From Bosea sp. (in: a-proteobacteria) (lineage in GTDB: Bacteria > Pseudomonadota > Alphaproteobacteria > Rhizobiales > Beijerinckiaceae): a stretch of DNA of 64,000 nucleotides. The notes under the pieces were generated by a model. It made no database searches. It saw only the letters and a list, made by a program, of their open reading frames with translations, and was not told where the DNA came from. Shown one piece after another: positions 1-10,604 of the stretch. The translations under genes were made by a program, and so were the position numbers. The number at the start of each line of letters is the position of its first letter. The stretch's first letter is position 1. The stretch is from assembly GCF_023953965.1 (NCBI RefSeq), contig NZ_JAMLIX010000002.1:1054001-1118000 (forward strand). The letters run 5' to 3'.

Positions 1-1092
1 ATCGGCGTGCTCCATGCCTTCGGCATCCTGATCCTGCCCAAGATCACGCTCGTCCTGGTCTTCCTGGTGATGGCGGCGGTGCTGATCGTGCGGCCGCACG
101 GCCTGCTCGGCAAGGCCGGCGCCGAGCCGCGCGGCGCGGCCGGCGGGCTTTTCCTGCTGAGCCCGGCCGACGGCGGGGCCAAGGCGTTCGGCGCGGTGGC
201 GCTCGGCCTTCTGGTCCTCGCGCCGCTCGCCGTGCCGGATCACCTGATCCTGACGCTGACCGATCTGACCATCTTCGCGGTCTTCGCCGCCTCGCTGCAT
301 CTGCTGATGGGGCCGGGCGGCATCATTTCCTTCGGCCATGCCGCCTATTTCGGCCTCGGCGCCTATGGCGCGGCGCTGGCCGTGAAATGGCTGGGCGCCT
401 CGATGGAGCCGGCCCTGGTGGCGGCGCCGCTGATGGCGGGTGTCGCAGGCGCGATCTTCGGCTGGTTCTGCGTGCGGCTCTCCGGCGTCTATCTCGCCAT
501 GCTGACCTTGGCCTTCGCCCAGATCGCCTGGGCGACCGCCTTCCAATGGGTGGAGCTGACCGGCGGCGACAACGGCATCCTCGGTGTCTGGCCCTCGGCC
601 TGGGCGGCCTCCGCGACGGCATTCTACTATCTCGCGCTCGCCATAGCCGTGCTCGTCGTCCTGGCGCTGCGCGTGATCATCTTCGCCCCCTTCGGCTACG
701 CCTTGCGCGCCGGCCGCGACAGCCCCTTGCGGGCCGAAGCGATCGGGCTCGATGTCGGGCGCCTGCAATGGGCGGGTTTCATCGTCGCCGCGGTTGCGGC
801 CGGCATCGCCGGCGGCCTCTTCGCCTTCTCGAAGGGGTCGGTCTTCCCGACCTATATGGGCATTCCGCGCTCGGTCGATGCCCTGCTGATGGTGCTGCTC
901 GGCGGCGTGCAGACGGTCGCGGGCCCCGTCGTCGGCGCCTTCGCCTATATGGGCCTCAACGAGCAATTGATGAAGCTGACGGCCTATTGGCGCTTCGTCC
1001 TCGGGCTCTCGATCGTGCTGCTCGTCGTGCTGTTCCCGCGCGGCCTCGTCGGCACCTGGCTGTACTGGCGCGCCAGGCGGGCGGCGGCATGA
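1..1092 (+). CDS. livHM: Fused LivH-LivM branched-chain amino-acid ABC permease (5' end cut by window)
   Basis: The inner-membrane permease of a branched-chain amino-acid importer. The reading frame is open to the first base of the window, so the true start lies outside. The first ~40 residues match the end of a LivH permease (a last hydrophobic helix, then the RPHGLLG motif). After a short Ala/Gly-rich linker, a complete LivM permease follows, with several membrane segments and the typical GGIISFGHAAYFG and LTGGDNGI motifs. The two subunits, usually separate proteins, therefore seem to be one polypeptide. The stop overlaps the livG start by four bases (ATGA), so the genes are translationally coupled. 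The ligand may be an amide or another amino acid; the sequence does not decide. Confidence 0.85.
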   Translation: MGVLHAFGILILPKITLVLVFLVMAAVLIVRPHGLLGKAGAEPRGAAGGLFLLSPADGGAKAFGAVALGLLVLAPLAVPDHLILTLTDLTIFAVFAASLHLLMGPGGIISFGHAAYFGLGAYGAALAVKWLGASMEPALVAAPLMAGVAGAIFGWFCVRLSGVYLAMLTLAFAQIAWATAFQWVELTGGDNGILGVWPSAWAASATAFYYLALAIAVLVVLALRVIIFAPFGYALRAGRDSPLRAEAIGLDVGRLQWAGFIVAAVAAGIAGGLFAFSKGSVFPTYMGIPRSVDALLMVLLGGVQTVAGPVVGAFAYMGLNEQLMKLTAYWRFVLGLSIVLLVVLFPRGLVGTWLYWRARRAAA

Positions 1093-1850
1093 TCGCGGTG
1101 CTGGAAGCGCGCGACCTCGCCCGGTCCTTCGGCGGCGTGAAGGCGGTCGACGGCGTCTCGTTTTCGGTCGAGGCCGGAAGGCTCGTCGCGCTGATCGGCC
1201 CCAACGGCGCCGGCAAGACGACCTGCTTCAACATGCTGAACGGCCAGCTCAGGCCCGATCGCGGCGAGGTCTTCCTCGCCGGCCGTGCCATCACCGGACT
1301 CGCGCCGCGCAAGGTCTGGCGCCTCGGCGTCGGCCGCACCTTCCAGATCACCGCGACCTTCGCCTCGATGACCGTGCGCGAGAACGTCCAGACGGCGCTG
1401 ACCTCGCATGCCGGCGAGAGCTGGCGCCTCATCGGCCGGGCCGACCGGCGCCATGGCGCAGCGGCCGACGCGCTGCTCGATCAGGTCGGCATGCGCGAGC
1501 AGGCCGGGCGCGCCTGCGGCGTGCTCGCCTATGGCGATCTGAAGCGCGTCGAGCTCGCGGTCGCGCTCGCCAATGCGCCCAAGCTCCTGCTGATGGACGA
1601 GCCGACCGCCGGCATGGCGCCGCAGGAGCGCATCGAACTGATGGCGCTGACCGCCCGCATCGCGCGGGAACGCGGCATCGCCGTGCTGTTCACCGAGCAC
1701 GACATGGATGTCGTCTTCGCCCATGCCGACCGCGTGCTGGTGCTCGATCACGGCCGGCTGATCGCGTCCGGCACCGGCGCCGAGGTGCGTGGCGACCCAA
1801 GGGTGCGCGAAGTCTATCTCGGCACCGGCTTAGCCTCGGGGGGGCATTGA
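1089..1850 (+). CDS. livG: Branched-chain amino-acid ABC transporter ATPase LivG
   Basis: A cytoplasmic ATPase of 253 residues that energises the LivHM permease. Walker A (GPNGAGKTT) is at residues 37-45, Walker B is in LLLMDEPTAG, and the signature region reads LAYGDLKR, the variant usual for LivG rather than LSGGQ. The ATG at 1089 overlaps the permease stop by four bases, and a longer frame upstream is only a shadow of the permease gene. The length and the C-terminal extension after the H-loop (FTEHDMD) fit the family. It is followed by livF with a one-base overlap. Confidence 0.93.
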   Translation: MIAVLEARDLARSFGGVKAVDGVSFSVEAGRLVALIGPNGAGKTTCFNMLNGQLRPDRGEVFLAGRAITGLAPRKVWRLGVGRTFQITATFASMTVRENVQTALTSHAGESWRLIGRADRRHGAAADALLDQVGMREQAGRACGVLAYGDLKRVELAVALANAPKLLLMDEPTAGMAPQERIELMALTARIARERGIAVLFTEHDMDVVFAHADRVLVLDHGRLIASGTGAEVRGDPRVREVYLGTGLASGGH

Positions 1851-2560
1851 TGGCGGCGCTCCTCGAACTTTCCGGCGTCGAGGCCTGGTATGGCCGCGCC
1901 AAGATCCTGCACGGCGTCGGCTTCGCGGTCGGGCATGGCGAGGTCGTCGCGCTGATGGGCCGCAACGGCGCCGGCAAGTCGACGACGCTGAAGACGGTGA
2001 TGGGCCTGGTGCCTGAGCCGCAAGGCACGATCCGCTTCGAGGGCAAGGACATCGCCGGCCGCGAGCCCCATCGAATCGCCCGCCTCGGCATCGGCTATGT
2101 GCCGGAGGACCGGCGCGTCTTCTCCGATCTCGACGTGATGGAAAACCTCGAGGTCGGCCGCCAGCCGCCGCGTGAGGGAGCGCCGCACTGGACGCCGGAG
2201 CGTCTGTTCGATCTCTTCCCCAATCTCGGCCGCATGCGCGAGCGGCCGGGCGGGGCGATGTCGGGCGGCGAGCAGCAGATGCTGACCATCGCCCGCACGC
2301 TGATGGGCAATCCGCGCCTGCTCCTGCTCGACGAGCCCTCGGAGGGCCTCGCCCCCGTCATCGTCGAGGCGATGGCCAGGACCATCCGCCTGCTGAAGGG
2401 CGAGGGGCTTTCGGTCCTGCTCTGCGAGCAGAACCTGCATTTCGCCGGCGACATCGCCGACCGCGCCGTCATCATCGAGAAGGGGCTGATCCGCTTCGAC
2501 GGCACGATGGCCGCGCTCAAGGACGACGAGGCGGCGCGGCGCCAGTATCTGGCGCTCTGA
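1850..2560 (+). CDS. livF: Branched-chain amino-acid ABC transporter ATPase LivF
   Basis: The second ATPase of the Liv importer, 236 residues. Walker A (GRNGAGKST) is at residues 37-45, the signature is MSGGEQQM and Walker B is LLLLDEPSEGL. The chosen ATG at 1850 shares one base with the livG stop (TGATG); a TTG three bases earlier is in frame but less likely. The last 44 bases overlap the 3' end of the oppositely oriented marR-like gene. A substrate-binding protein gene is expected upstream of this window. Confidence 0.93.
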   Translation: MAALLELSGVEAWYGRAKILHGVGFAVGHGEVVALMGRNGAGKSTTLKTVMGLVPEPQGTIRFEGKDIAGREPHRIARLGIGYVPEDRRVFSDLDVMENLEVGRQPPREGAPHWTPERLFDLFPNLGRMRERPGGAMSGGEQQMLTIARTLMGNPRLLLLDEPSEGLAPVIVEAMARTIRLLKGEGLSVLLCEQNLHFAGDIADRAVIIEKGLIRFDGTMAALKDDEAARRQYLAL

Positions 2561-3074
2561 AGCCTGAGAGCAGGCGCCGCATCAGATCGAGCAGCGGCGT
2601 AACCTCCTGCGCCTCCATCGGATCGAGCGCGGCGATGGTGATCGCCTTGGCGCGCACGATGTAGCCGGGCAGCTGCTCGCGTCCGCGCGGACTGAGCTGG
2701 ACCAGAACGCGCCGCTTGTCGTCGGGATCGTTCAGGCGCTCGACGAGGCCACGTTCTTCCAGCCGCGTCACCACGCCGCGGATCGTGGCCGGGTCCATCG
2801 CGGTCATGCGGCCGAGCTGGTTCTGGGATATCCGCCCGTCGGCGGCGAGCCGGCACAGCGTGGCGAATTGCGGCGGCGTCGGCCCGTCCGGCCCCATCAT
2901 CTCGAGGAACATCGCGACATAGCGCTGCTGGATCTGGCGCAACAGGAAGCCGAACTGCTCGTCCAGCACATAGCCGGCGAGATCGACCGGTTCGGGAACG
3001 GCGGAATCGGCCCGGCCGCTGGCGAGGCGGTGATGCCGGCCCAACCCGTCTTCTGCGTCTTCTGCGGGGTCCAT
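2517..3074 (-). CDS. MarR-family transcriptional regulator
   Basis: A winged-helix DNA-binding protein of 185 residues. The middle shows the MarR pattern: a helix-turn-helix (ISQNQLGRMTAMDPATIRGVV) followed by a wing with the conserved D-x-R element (NDPDDKRRVLVQLSPRG). The N-terminal 30 residues look disordered. A GGAG ribosome-binding site precedes the ATG at 3074. The gene ends inside livF on the opposite strand. Its ligand is unknown; by position it could control the adjacent amidohydrolase or the transporter, which is inference only. Confidence 0.88.
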   Translation of the reverse strand: MDPAEDAEDGLGRHHRLASGRADSAVPEPVDLAGYVLDEQFGFLLRQIQQRYVAMFLEMMGPDGPTPPQFATLCRLAADGRISQNQLGRMTAMDPATIRGVVTRLEERGLVERLNDPDDKRRVLVQLSPRGREQLPGYIVRAKAITIAALDPMEAQEVTPLLDLMRRLLSGFRAPDTGAAPPRRP

Positions 3075-3148
3075 GGCTGCTCCGGGCGGGCGCTTCCGCC
3101 GGCTGGCGGCTTAAGGCCCATTCTCCCGGATCATATGTGTTCGTTCAA

Positions 3149-4567
3149 TCACCCCAGCGACATCGTCAGCGGCGGCTTAACCTCCGGCGGCAGCGGCGAG
3201 ATGTAGCCTTCCTTGCCCAGCCGCGCCTTGTGGTCGGCCTTGGCGGCTTCCATCAGGGCCGGATCGCTCAGCACGGCGGCGCCGGTCGCGGCCATCGCCT
3301 TGGCGACATGCACCATCGCCTTGTGGGCGGCGGGCGCCTTGCCCTGCGCCACCACCTGCCAGGTGTGGAACGGCGTGCCGAACGCCACCGTCGGCGCATG
3401 GGCCTGCACGGTCGGCACGACCCAGCTGACATCGCCGATATCGGTCGAGCCGATCGCCGGATTGCGCCGGACGTCGCGCGGGACGAGGAAATCGGCGAGC
3501 GCCACGCCGCTGTCGGGCATGCCGATGGCGCGCCAGATCGCGGCGATGTCCTGCGGCGAGAGCGTGGCCCGGATCGTTTCGGCGAAGGCCCTGTCGGCAT
3601 CGTCGAAAGGCGGCGGGCCGAGCTCCTCCATCACCTTGTGCATGGCGTCCTCGAGCGGCGTGTTGGCGACGAGGTCGGAAACGGCGCTGATCACGCGCAT
3701 CTCCATCCGGGTTTCCGTCATCAGCGCCGCGCCTTCGGCGATCTTCTTCACGCGCTGGACGAGCTCCAGCATGCCGCGCAGGTCGCGCGCGCGGATCGAG
3801 TAGCGGACGCGGGCATGGGCCTGCACGACGTTCGGCGCGATGCCGCCGGTGTCGAGCAGGGCATAATGCACGCGCGCATCGCTCGGCATATGCTCGCGCA
3901 TGTAGTTGACGCCGACATTCATGAGTTCCACCGCATCGAGCGCCGAGCGGCCGAGATGGGGCGAGGCGGCCGCATGCGCGGCGCGGCCGGTGAAGACGAA
4001 ATCGGCGCGGGTGTTGGCGAGCGCCAGCGCCGGCGCGACCTCCCAGACGCTGGCCGGGTGCCAGGAGATGGCGACATCGGCATCGTCGAAGGCGCCGGCC
4101 CGGACCATGAAGGCCTTGCCGGCGCCGCCTTCCTCGGCCGGGCAGCCATAGTAGCGCACGCGGCCGGGGATACCGTTTTCGGCGAGCCACGCCTTCATCG
4201 CCACCGCCGCGAGCAGGGCGGCCGAGCCCAGGAGGTTGTGGCCGCAGCCATGGCCGTGGCCGCCGGCCTCGATCTGCCTGTGCTCGGCGAGGCCGGCCTC
4301 CTGCGACAGGCCGGGCAGGGCGTCGTACTCGCCGAGGAAGGCGATGACCGGGCCGCCTTCGCCGGCCTCGCCGATCACGGCGGTCGGGATGCCGGCGACG
4401 TTCTCGGTGAGGCGGAAGCCCTGGTGCTTCAGCTCGGCGACATGCTCGGCCACCGAGCGCTTCTCGGTGTAGCACACCTCGGGCATGCCCCAGACCCGGT
4501 CGGAGAGCGCGATCAGGCGCTCCTTATGCGCATCGACATGCCGCCAGAGATCGTTTCGATTGTCCAT
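3149..4567 (-). CDS. M20-family amidohydrolase, AbgB-like (aminobenzoyl-glutamate hydrolase type)
   Basis: A zinc-dependent amidohydrolase of 472 residues. Metal-binding motifs of the M20 family are visible: the GHGHGCGHN segment near residue 105 and the paired glutamates in PAEEGGAGK near residue 145. The dimerisation domain follows around residues 190-310. The length and overall sequence resemble AbgB, a subunit that cleaves p-aminobenzoyl-glutamate, but many relatives are annotated only as amidohydrolases with other N-acyl amino-acid substrates. No partner abgA or abgT is seen. It lies between marR and the copper operon on the same strand, with gaps of about 75-85 bases, so it may have its own promoter. 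Confidence 0.85.
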   Translation of the reverse strand: MDNRNDLWRHVDAHKERLIALSDRVWGMPEVCYTEKRSVAEHVAELKHQGFRLTENVAGIPTAVIGEAGEGGPVIAFLGEYDALPGLSQEAGLAEHRQIEAGGHGHGCGHNLLGSAALLAAVAMKAWLAENGIPGRVRYYGCPAEEGGAGKAFMVRAGAFDDADVAISWHPASVWEVAPALALANTRADFVFTGRAAHAAASPHLGRSALDAVELMNVGVNYMREHMPSDARVHYALLDTGGIAPNVVQAHARVRYSIRARDLRGMLELVQRVKKIAEGAALMTETRMEMRVISAVSDLVANTPLEDAMHKVMEELGPPPFDDADRAFAETIRATLSPQDIAAIWRAIGMPDSGVALADFLVPRDVRRNPAIGSTDIGDVSWVVPTVQAHAPTVAFGTPFHTWQVVAQGKAPAAHKAMVHVAKAMAATGAAVLSDPALMEAAKADHKARLGKEGYISPLPPEVKPPLTMSLG

Positions 4568-4651
4568 GGTCGCTCTGCCCCTCGTCGAGGCCGCATATGA
4601 GCAAGCCGGCGCATCTGCGTCCAGCCGCCCGGCGCATGACGGAAAGGCGCC

Positions 4652-5062
4652 TCAGGCTTTGGCCCGCGCCGCCGGCGCGGCGGCGAAATCGGCCAGGATC
4701 GGACAATCGGGGCGCTGGTCGCCATGACAATGCGTCGCCAGATGCCTGAGCGTGTCGGCCATCGCCTTGAGCTCGGCCGCCTTTTCTTCCAGTTCGCGCA
4801 CATGCGCCATGGCGAGGCTCTTCACATCGGCGCTGGCCCGGCTCTTGTCGTGCCAGAGCGCCAGCAATTCGCGCGTCTCCTCCAGCGAGAAGCCGAGATC
4901 GCGCGAGCGGCGCACGAAACGCAGCGCATGCACGTCCTCGTCGGCATAGACCCGGTACTGCGCCGCGCTGCGGGCGGGCGCGGCGATCAGGCCGATGCTC
5001 TCGTAATAGCGGATCATCTTGGCGCTGACGCCGGAGCGGGCGGCCGCTTCACCGATATTCAT
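4652..5062 (-). CDS. cueR: Cu(I)-responsive MerR-family regulator CueR
   Basis: A copper-sensing activator of 136 residues. The N-terminal MerR helix-turn-helix (MNIGEAAARSGVSAKMIRYYE) is followed by a dimerisation helix. A metal-binding loop with two cysteines lies near the C-terminus (CHGDQRPDCPIL), the spacing that marks CueR/HmrR sensors of monovalent coinage metals. The start is one base after the copA stop, so both genes are probably transcribed together from the CueR-type promoter upstream of copA, which gives autoregulation. Confidence 0.92.
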   Translation of the reverse strand: MNIGEAAARSGVSAKMIRYYESIGLIAAPARSAAQYRVYADEDVHALRFVRRSRDLGFSLEETRELLALWHDKSRASADVKSLAMAHVRELEEKAAELKAMADTLRHLATHCHGDQRPDCPILADFAAAPAARAKA

Positions 5063-5063
5063 C

Positions 5064-7565
<2,502 letters not shown>

Positions 7566-7593
7566 CGCCGTCTCCTTCGTGGTGATGACGAGA

Positions 7594-7624
7594 CATATGG
7601 CGCTTCCCATTATGGGAAGGTCAA
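7594..7624 (-). promoter_or_regulatory. CueR-type promoter and operator of copA-cueR
   Basis: On the minus strand a -35 element TTGACC (7619-7624) and a -10 like element CATATG (7594-7599) are separated by 19 bases. This over-long spacer is typical of promoters activated by MerR-family proteins. Between them is a near-perfect palindrome, CTTCCCAT and its complement around base 7611, matching the CCTTCC...GGAAGG boxes of CueR/HmrR-controlled copper promoters. It lies about 30 bases upstream of the copA start codon. Confidence 0.85.
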
Positions 7625-7667
7625 GGTTGATCCCATGACTTTTCCGGAGGGCGGTATCGCGCCTGGC

Positions 7668-8762
7668 TCAGGGCATCTCGACCGAGACGCTCTTGATCAC
7701 CGCATGGACCGGCTTGCCGGGGGCGAGCCCGAGCAGGTCGACCGATTTCGCCGTCAGCCTCACCGCGAGCTTGGCCTCGCCGCAGGCGACGAGCAGATGC
7801 ACCGTGCTGCCGCCCGCTCCGCTGCGCGCGCCGATCTGGGAAACGGTACCGGGCATGAGGTTGAGCGCACTGATCCCGGCCGGACGGGAGAGGCTCAGCA
7901 TCACGTCGCTCGCCAGGATGCGGATCCCGATCCGCTGCCCGAGGCTGAGCCCGCCGCGTGCGACCGTCAGCGGCCCGGCCGGGGTCGCAAGCCGCGCCAG
8001 CCCGAAAGCCTCGTCGAAGCCTGTGACCTCGGCCGCCAGCAGCGTGCTCGCCTCGGGCGCGCCGGGACGTGCAGCGAGGTCGGGGCGCGAGAGGATTTCG
8101 GCGGTCGGGCCGCAGGCGAGGATGCGCCCGCCCTCGACCATGGCGATGGTGGTGGCAAGCCGCGCGACCTCCGCCAGCGCATGCGAGACATAGACGATCG
8201 GAATGCCGGCCTCGTCGCGCAGCCGCTCGATATGCGGCAGGATCTCGGCCTTGCGCGCCTCGTCGAGCGCGGCGAGCGGCTCGTCCATCAGGAGCAGGCG
8301 CGGCTGCGCCAGCAGGGCCCGGCCGATGGCGACGCGCTGCTTCTCGCCGCCGGAAAGCGCGCCCGGCCGCCGCTTCGTGAGGTGACCGATGCCGAGCAGG
8401 TCGAGCACCCTGTCGAGCTCCGCCGGCCGGCGCTGCGCGCGCGGCACGAACCAGTGCCCGAACAGCAGGTTCTGCCGCACGGTGAGATGGGGAAAGAGCC
8501 GCGCCTCCTGGAAGACATAGCCGATGCGCCGGCGATGCGTCGGCAGGAAGACGCCCTTCGCCGTATCGACCAGCGTCTCGCCGTCGACGCGCACATGCCC
8601 GGATTCAGGACGGATCAGCCCGCTGATCACATTGATCAGCGAGGTCTTGCCCGAGCCCGAGCTGCCGAACAGGGCGGTGAGCCGCCCGTTCGAGGTGAAG
8701 GCCGCATCGAGGCTGAATGCACCGAGCCGCCGGCGGACGGCGATGTCGAGGACCGGCGTCAT
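7668..8762 (-). CDS. modC: Molybdate ABC transporter ATPase ModC
   Basis: The ATPase of the molybdate importer, 364 residues. Walker A GSSGSGKTS is at residues 33-41, the signature is LSGGEKQRV and Walker B is LLLMDEPLAALDE. The C-terminal ~70 residues (from about ISALNLMPG) form a Mop-type oxyanion-binding domain that senses molybdate in ModC proteins. The ATG at 8762 overlaps the modB stop by four bases, so the frame extending further upstream is a shadow of modB. It is the last gene of modABC. Confidence 0.95.
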   Translation of the reverse strand: MTPVLDIAVRRRLGAFSLDAAFTSNGRLTALFGSSGSGKTSLINVISGLIRPESGHVRVDGETLVDTAKGVFLPTHRRRIGYVFQEARLFPHLTVRQNLLFGHWFVPRAQRRPAELDRVLDLLGIGHLTKRRPGALSGGEKQRVAIGRALLAQPRLLLMDEPLAALDEARKAEILPHIERLRDEAGIPIVYVSHALAEVARLATTIAMVEGGRILACGPTAEILSRPDLAARPGAPEASTLLAAEVTGFDEAFGLARLATPAGPLTVARGGLSLGQRIGIRILASDVMLSLSRPAGISALNLMPGTVSQIGARSGAGGSTVHLLVACGEAKLAVRLTAKSVDLLGLAPGKPVHAVIKSVSVEMP

Positions 8763-9463
8763 TCGACGGCGATCCGCCGGCCGACGATGCGCGCCATCAG
8801 CTCGGACAGGATGAGCGCCGCAACCGAGATCGAAATCGAGATCAGGGTGAGCCTGAGCGCGCCGGCGTCGCCGCCGGGAACCTGGGTGAAGGTGTAGATC
8901 GCGGAGGGCAGCGTCTGCGTCTCGCCGGGGATGTTGGAGACGAAGGTGATCGTCGCGCCGAACTCGCCCATCGCCTTGGCGAAGCACAGGATCATGCCGG
9001 CGAGGATGCCGGGCAGGCACAAGGGCAGGGTGACGACGAGGAAGACCCATAAAGGATTCGCGCCGAGCGTCCCGGCGGCGGCTTCGAGCTTGCGGTCGAC
9101 CGCCTCGATCGAGAGGCGGATGGCGCGCACCATCAGCGGGAATCCCATCACCGCGCAGGCCAGCGCCGCCCCCGTCCAGCGGAAGGACAGGACGATCCCG
9201 AACCAGTCGTAGAGAAACTGGCCGATCGGCCCGCGCCGCCCGAAGCCGATCAGCAGCAGATAGCCCGTCACCACCGGCGGCAGGATCAGCGGCATATGGA
9301 CGATCGCGTCGAGCAGGGACTTGCCCCAGAAGCGCCCGCGCGCCAGCAGAAGCGCGACGCAAAGCCCGATCGGCAGGCTCGCGAGCATGGCGGTGGTGGC
9401 GACGATGAGGCTGAGCCTCACCGCCGTCCATTCTTCCGCGGAAAGCGAAAACCAGTCGATCAC
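8759..9463 (-). CDS. modB: Molybdate ABC transporter permease ModB
   Basis: An inner-membrane permease of 234 residues with about five hydrophobic segments. It carries the EAA loop that contacts the ATPase (EAAAGTLGANPLWVF) and a typical C-terminal stretch, FAKAMGEFGATITF, found in ModB. It overlaps both modA upstream and modC downstream by four bases (ATGA), so the three genes are coupled. The length is normal for ModB (about 225-235 residues). Confidence 0.95.
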   Translation of the reverse strand: MIDWFSLSAEEWTAVRLSLIVATTAMLASLPIGLCVALLLARGRFWGKSLLDAIVHMPLILPPVVTGYLLLIGFGRRGPIGQFLYDWFGIVLSFRWTGAALACAVMGFPLMVRAIRLSIEAVDRKLEAAAGTLGANPLWVFLVVTLPLCLPGILAGMILCFAKAMGEFGATITFVSNIPGETQTLPSAIYTFTQVPGGDAGALRLTLISISISVAALILSELMARIVGRRIAVE

Positions 9464-10263
9464 GAAGAGCTGGCGGCCTTGTTCAGCACGGTGAAGCCCT
9501 GCTTCTCGAAGACGGGCTTCGCGGCGGCGCCGCGCAGATAGGTCAGGAAGGCCTGCGCGTCGGGATTGGCCGAATCCTTGGTGACGGCCACCGGATAGAC
9601 GATCGGCGGGTGCGAATCCTCGGGGAAGGTCGCGACGACCTTGACCTGCGGGTCGGCGGCGGCGTCGGTCGCGTAGACGATGCCGAGCGGCGCCTCGCCG
9701 CGCGAGACCAGAAGCAGCGCGGCGCGGACGTTGTCGGCCTGCGCGAGCTTGTCCTTCACCTTGTCCCAGGCGCCGAGCTTCTCCAGCGCCGCCTTGCCGT
9801 ATTTGCCGGCGGGGACGGAATCGACATTGCCCATGGCGAGGCGGCCGGCACCGAGCGCGCCTGCGATGTCGGCGCCGGGCTTGAGATCGATCTTGGCGGT
9901 CGAATCCTTGGCCCCGACCAGCACGATCCGGTTGGCGAGCAGGCTGACGCGGGTATCGGGCTTGATCAGGTTCTTGCCGGCCGCATAGTCCATCCAGTCG
10001 AGGTCGGCCGAGACGAAGATATCGGCCGGGGCGCCGTTCTCGATCTGCTTGGCGAGCGTGTTGCTGGCGGCGTAGGAGATCTTCGGGGCGGGCTTGCCGG
10101 TCTCCTTCACCCAGTTGGCGGCGGCCTCGTCCAGCGCGTTCTTCATGCTGGCGGCGGCGAAGATGACGAGCTCCTTCGGCTGCGCCCGGGCGCCGTCGAA
10201 GGCGGGGACAAGGCCCAGGGTGAAGGCCAGGCCCAGCCCTAACAGGGTGCGACGCTTAAACAT
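9460..10263 (-). CDS. modA: Periplasmic molybdate-binding protein ModA
   Basis: The periplasmic receptor that captures molybdate (or tungstate) and hands it to ModB; 267 residues. The signal peptide starts MFKRRTLLGLGLAFTLGL and probably ends at ARAQ. The mature part has the oxyanion-contact motifs FAAASMKNAL, ADIFVSADLDWMD and the PIVYPVAV strand. The start at 10263 was chosen because it begins the signal peptide; the frame open upstream lacks support and crosses the ModE-like operator. First gene of modABC. Confidence 0.94.
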   Translation of the reverse strand: MFKRRTLLGLGLAFTLGLVPAFDGARAQPKELVIFAAASMKNALDEAAANWVKETGKPAPKISYAASNTLAKQIENGAPADIFVSADLDWMDYAAGKNLIKPDTRVSLLANRIVLVGAKDSTAKIDLKPGADIAGALGAGRLAMGNVDSVPAGKYGKAALEKLGAWDKVKDKLAQADNVRAALLLVSRGEAPLGIVYATDAAADPQVKVVATFPEDSHPPIVYPVAVTKDSANPDAQAFLTYLRGAAAKPVFEKQGFTVLNKAASSS

Positions 10264-10283
10264 GCTGTTCCTCGCTCTGCTTC

Positions 10284-10310
10284 TCGTTGTATATTGACGG
10301 ATATAGCGAT
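10284..10310. promoter_or_regulatory. ModE-like molybdate operator between modA and mop
   Basis: A 27-base imperfect inverted repeat with half-sites TCGTTGTATAT and ATATAGCGAT around a short spacer. Read on the minus strand it fits the known ModE box (ATCGCTATAT, then a spacer, then TATAnAACGA). It sits 21 bases upstream of modA and about 80 bases upstream of mop, so one site could repress both genes when molybdate is plentiful. No modE gene lies in this window. Confidence 0.8.
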
Positions 10311-10392
10311 GGTTGCAGCGGGGTCCGGGCCAAGTCAACTGGTCGCGTCGGGGAGCCGCTGCGGTCACAGTGCCGCAAGCGGAGGACGAGCC

Positions 10393-10599
10393 ATGAGGAT
10401 CAGCGCGCGCAACCAGCTCAAGGGCCGGATCGTCGAAATCACCAAGGGCGCGACGACGGCCCATGTCCGCATCGACATCGGCGGCGCGATCGTGACCTCG
10501 TCGATCACCAACGCGGCGGTGGACGATCTGCAGCTCGCCGTCGGCAAGGAGGCTTATGCCGTGGTCAAGGCCTCCGACGTGATGATCGCGATCGACTGA
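10393..10599 (+). CDS. mop: Molbindin (Mop-domain molybdate-binding protein)
   Basis: A small cytoplasmic protein of 68 residues consisting of one Mop domain: ISARNQLKGRIVEITKGATTAHV, then the ITNAAVDDL and VVKASDVMIAID strands. Such proteins form hexamers that store molybdate or tungstate. A GGAGG-like ribosome-binding site precedes the ATG. The gene diverges from modABC across the ModE-like operator, which supports a role in molybdenum balance. trmO follows six bases downstream on the same strand. Confidence 0.92.
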   Translation: MRISARNQLKGRIVEITKGATTAHVRIDIGGAIVTSSITNAAVDDLQLAVGKEAYAVVKASDVMIAID

Positions 10600-10604
10600 A
10601 CGCG

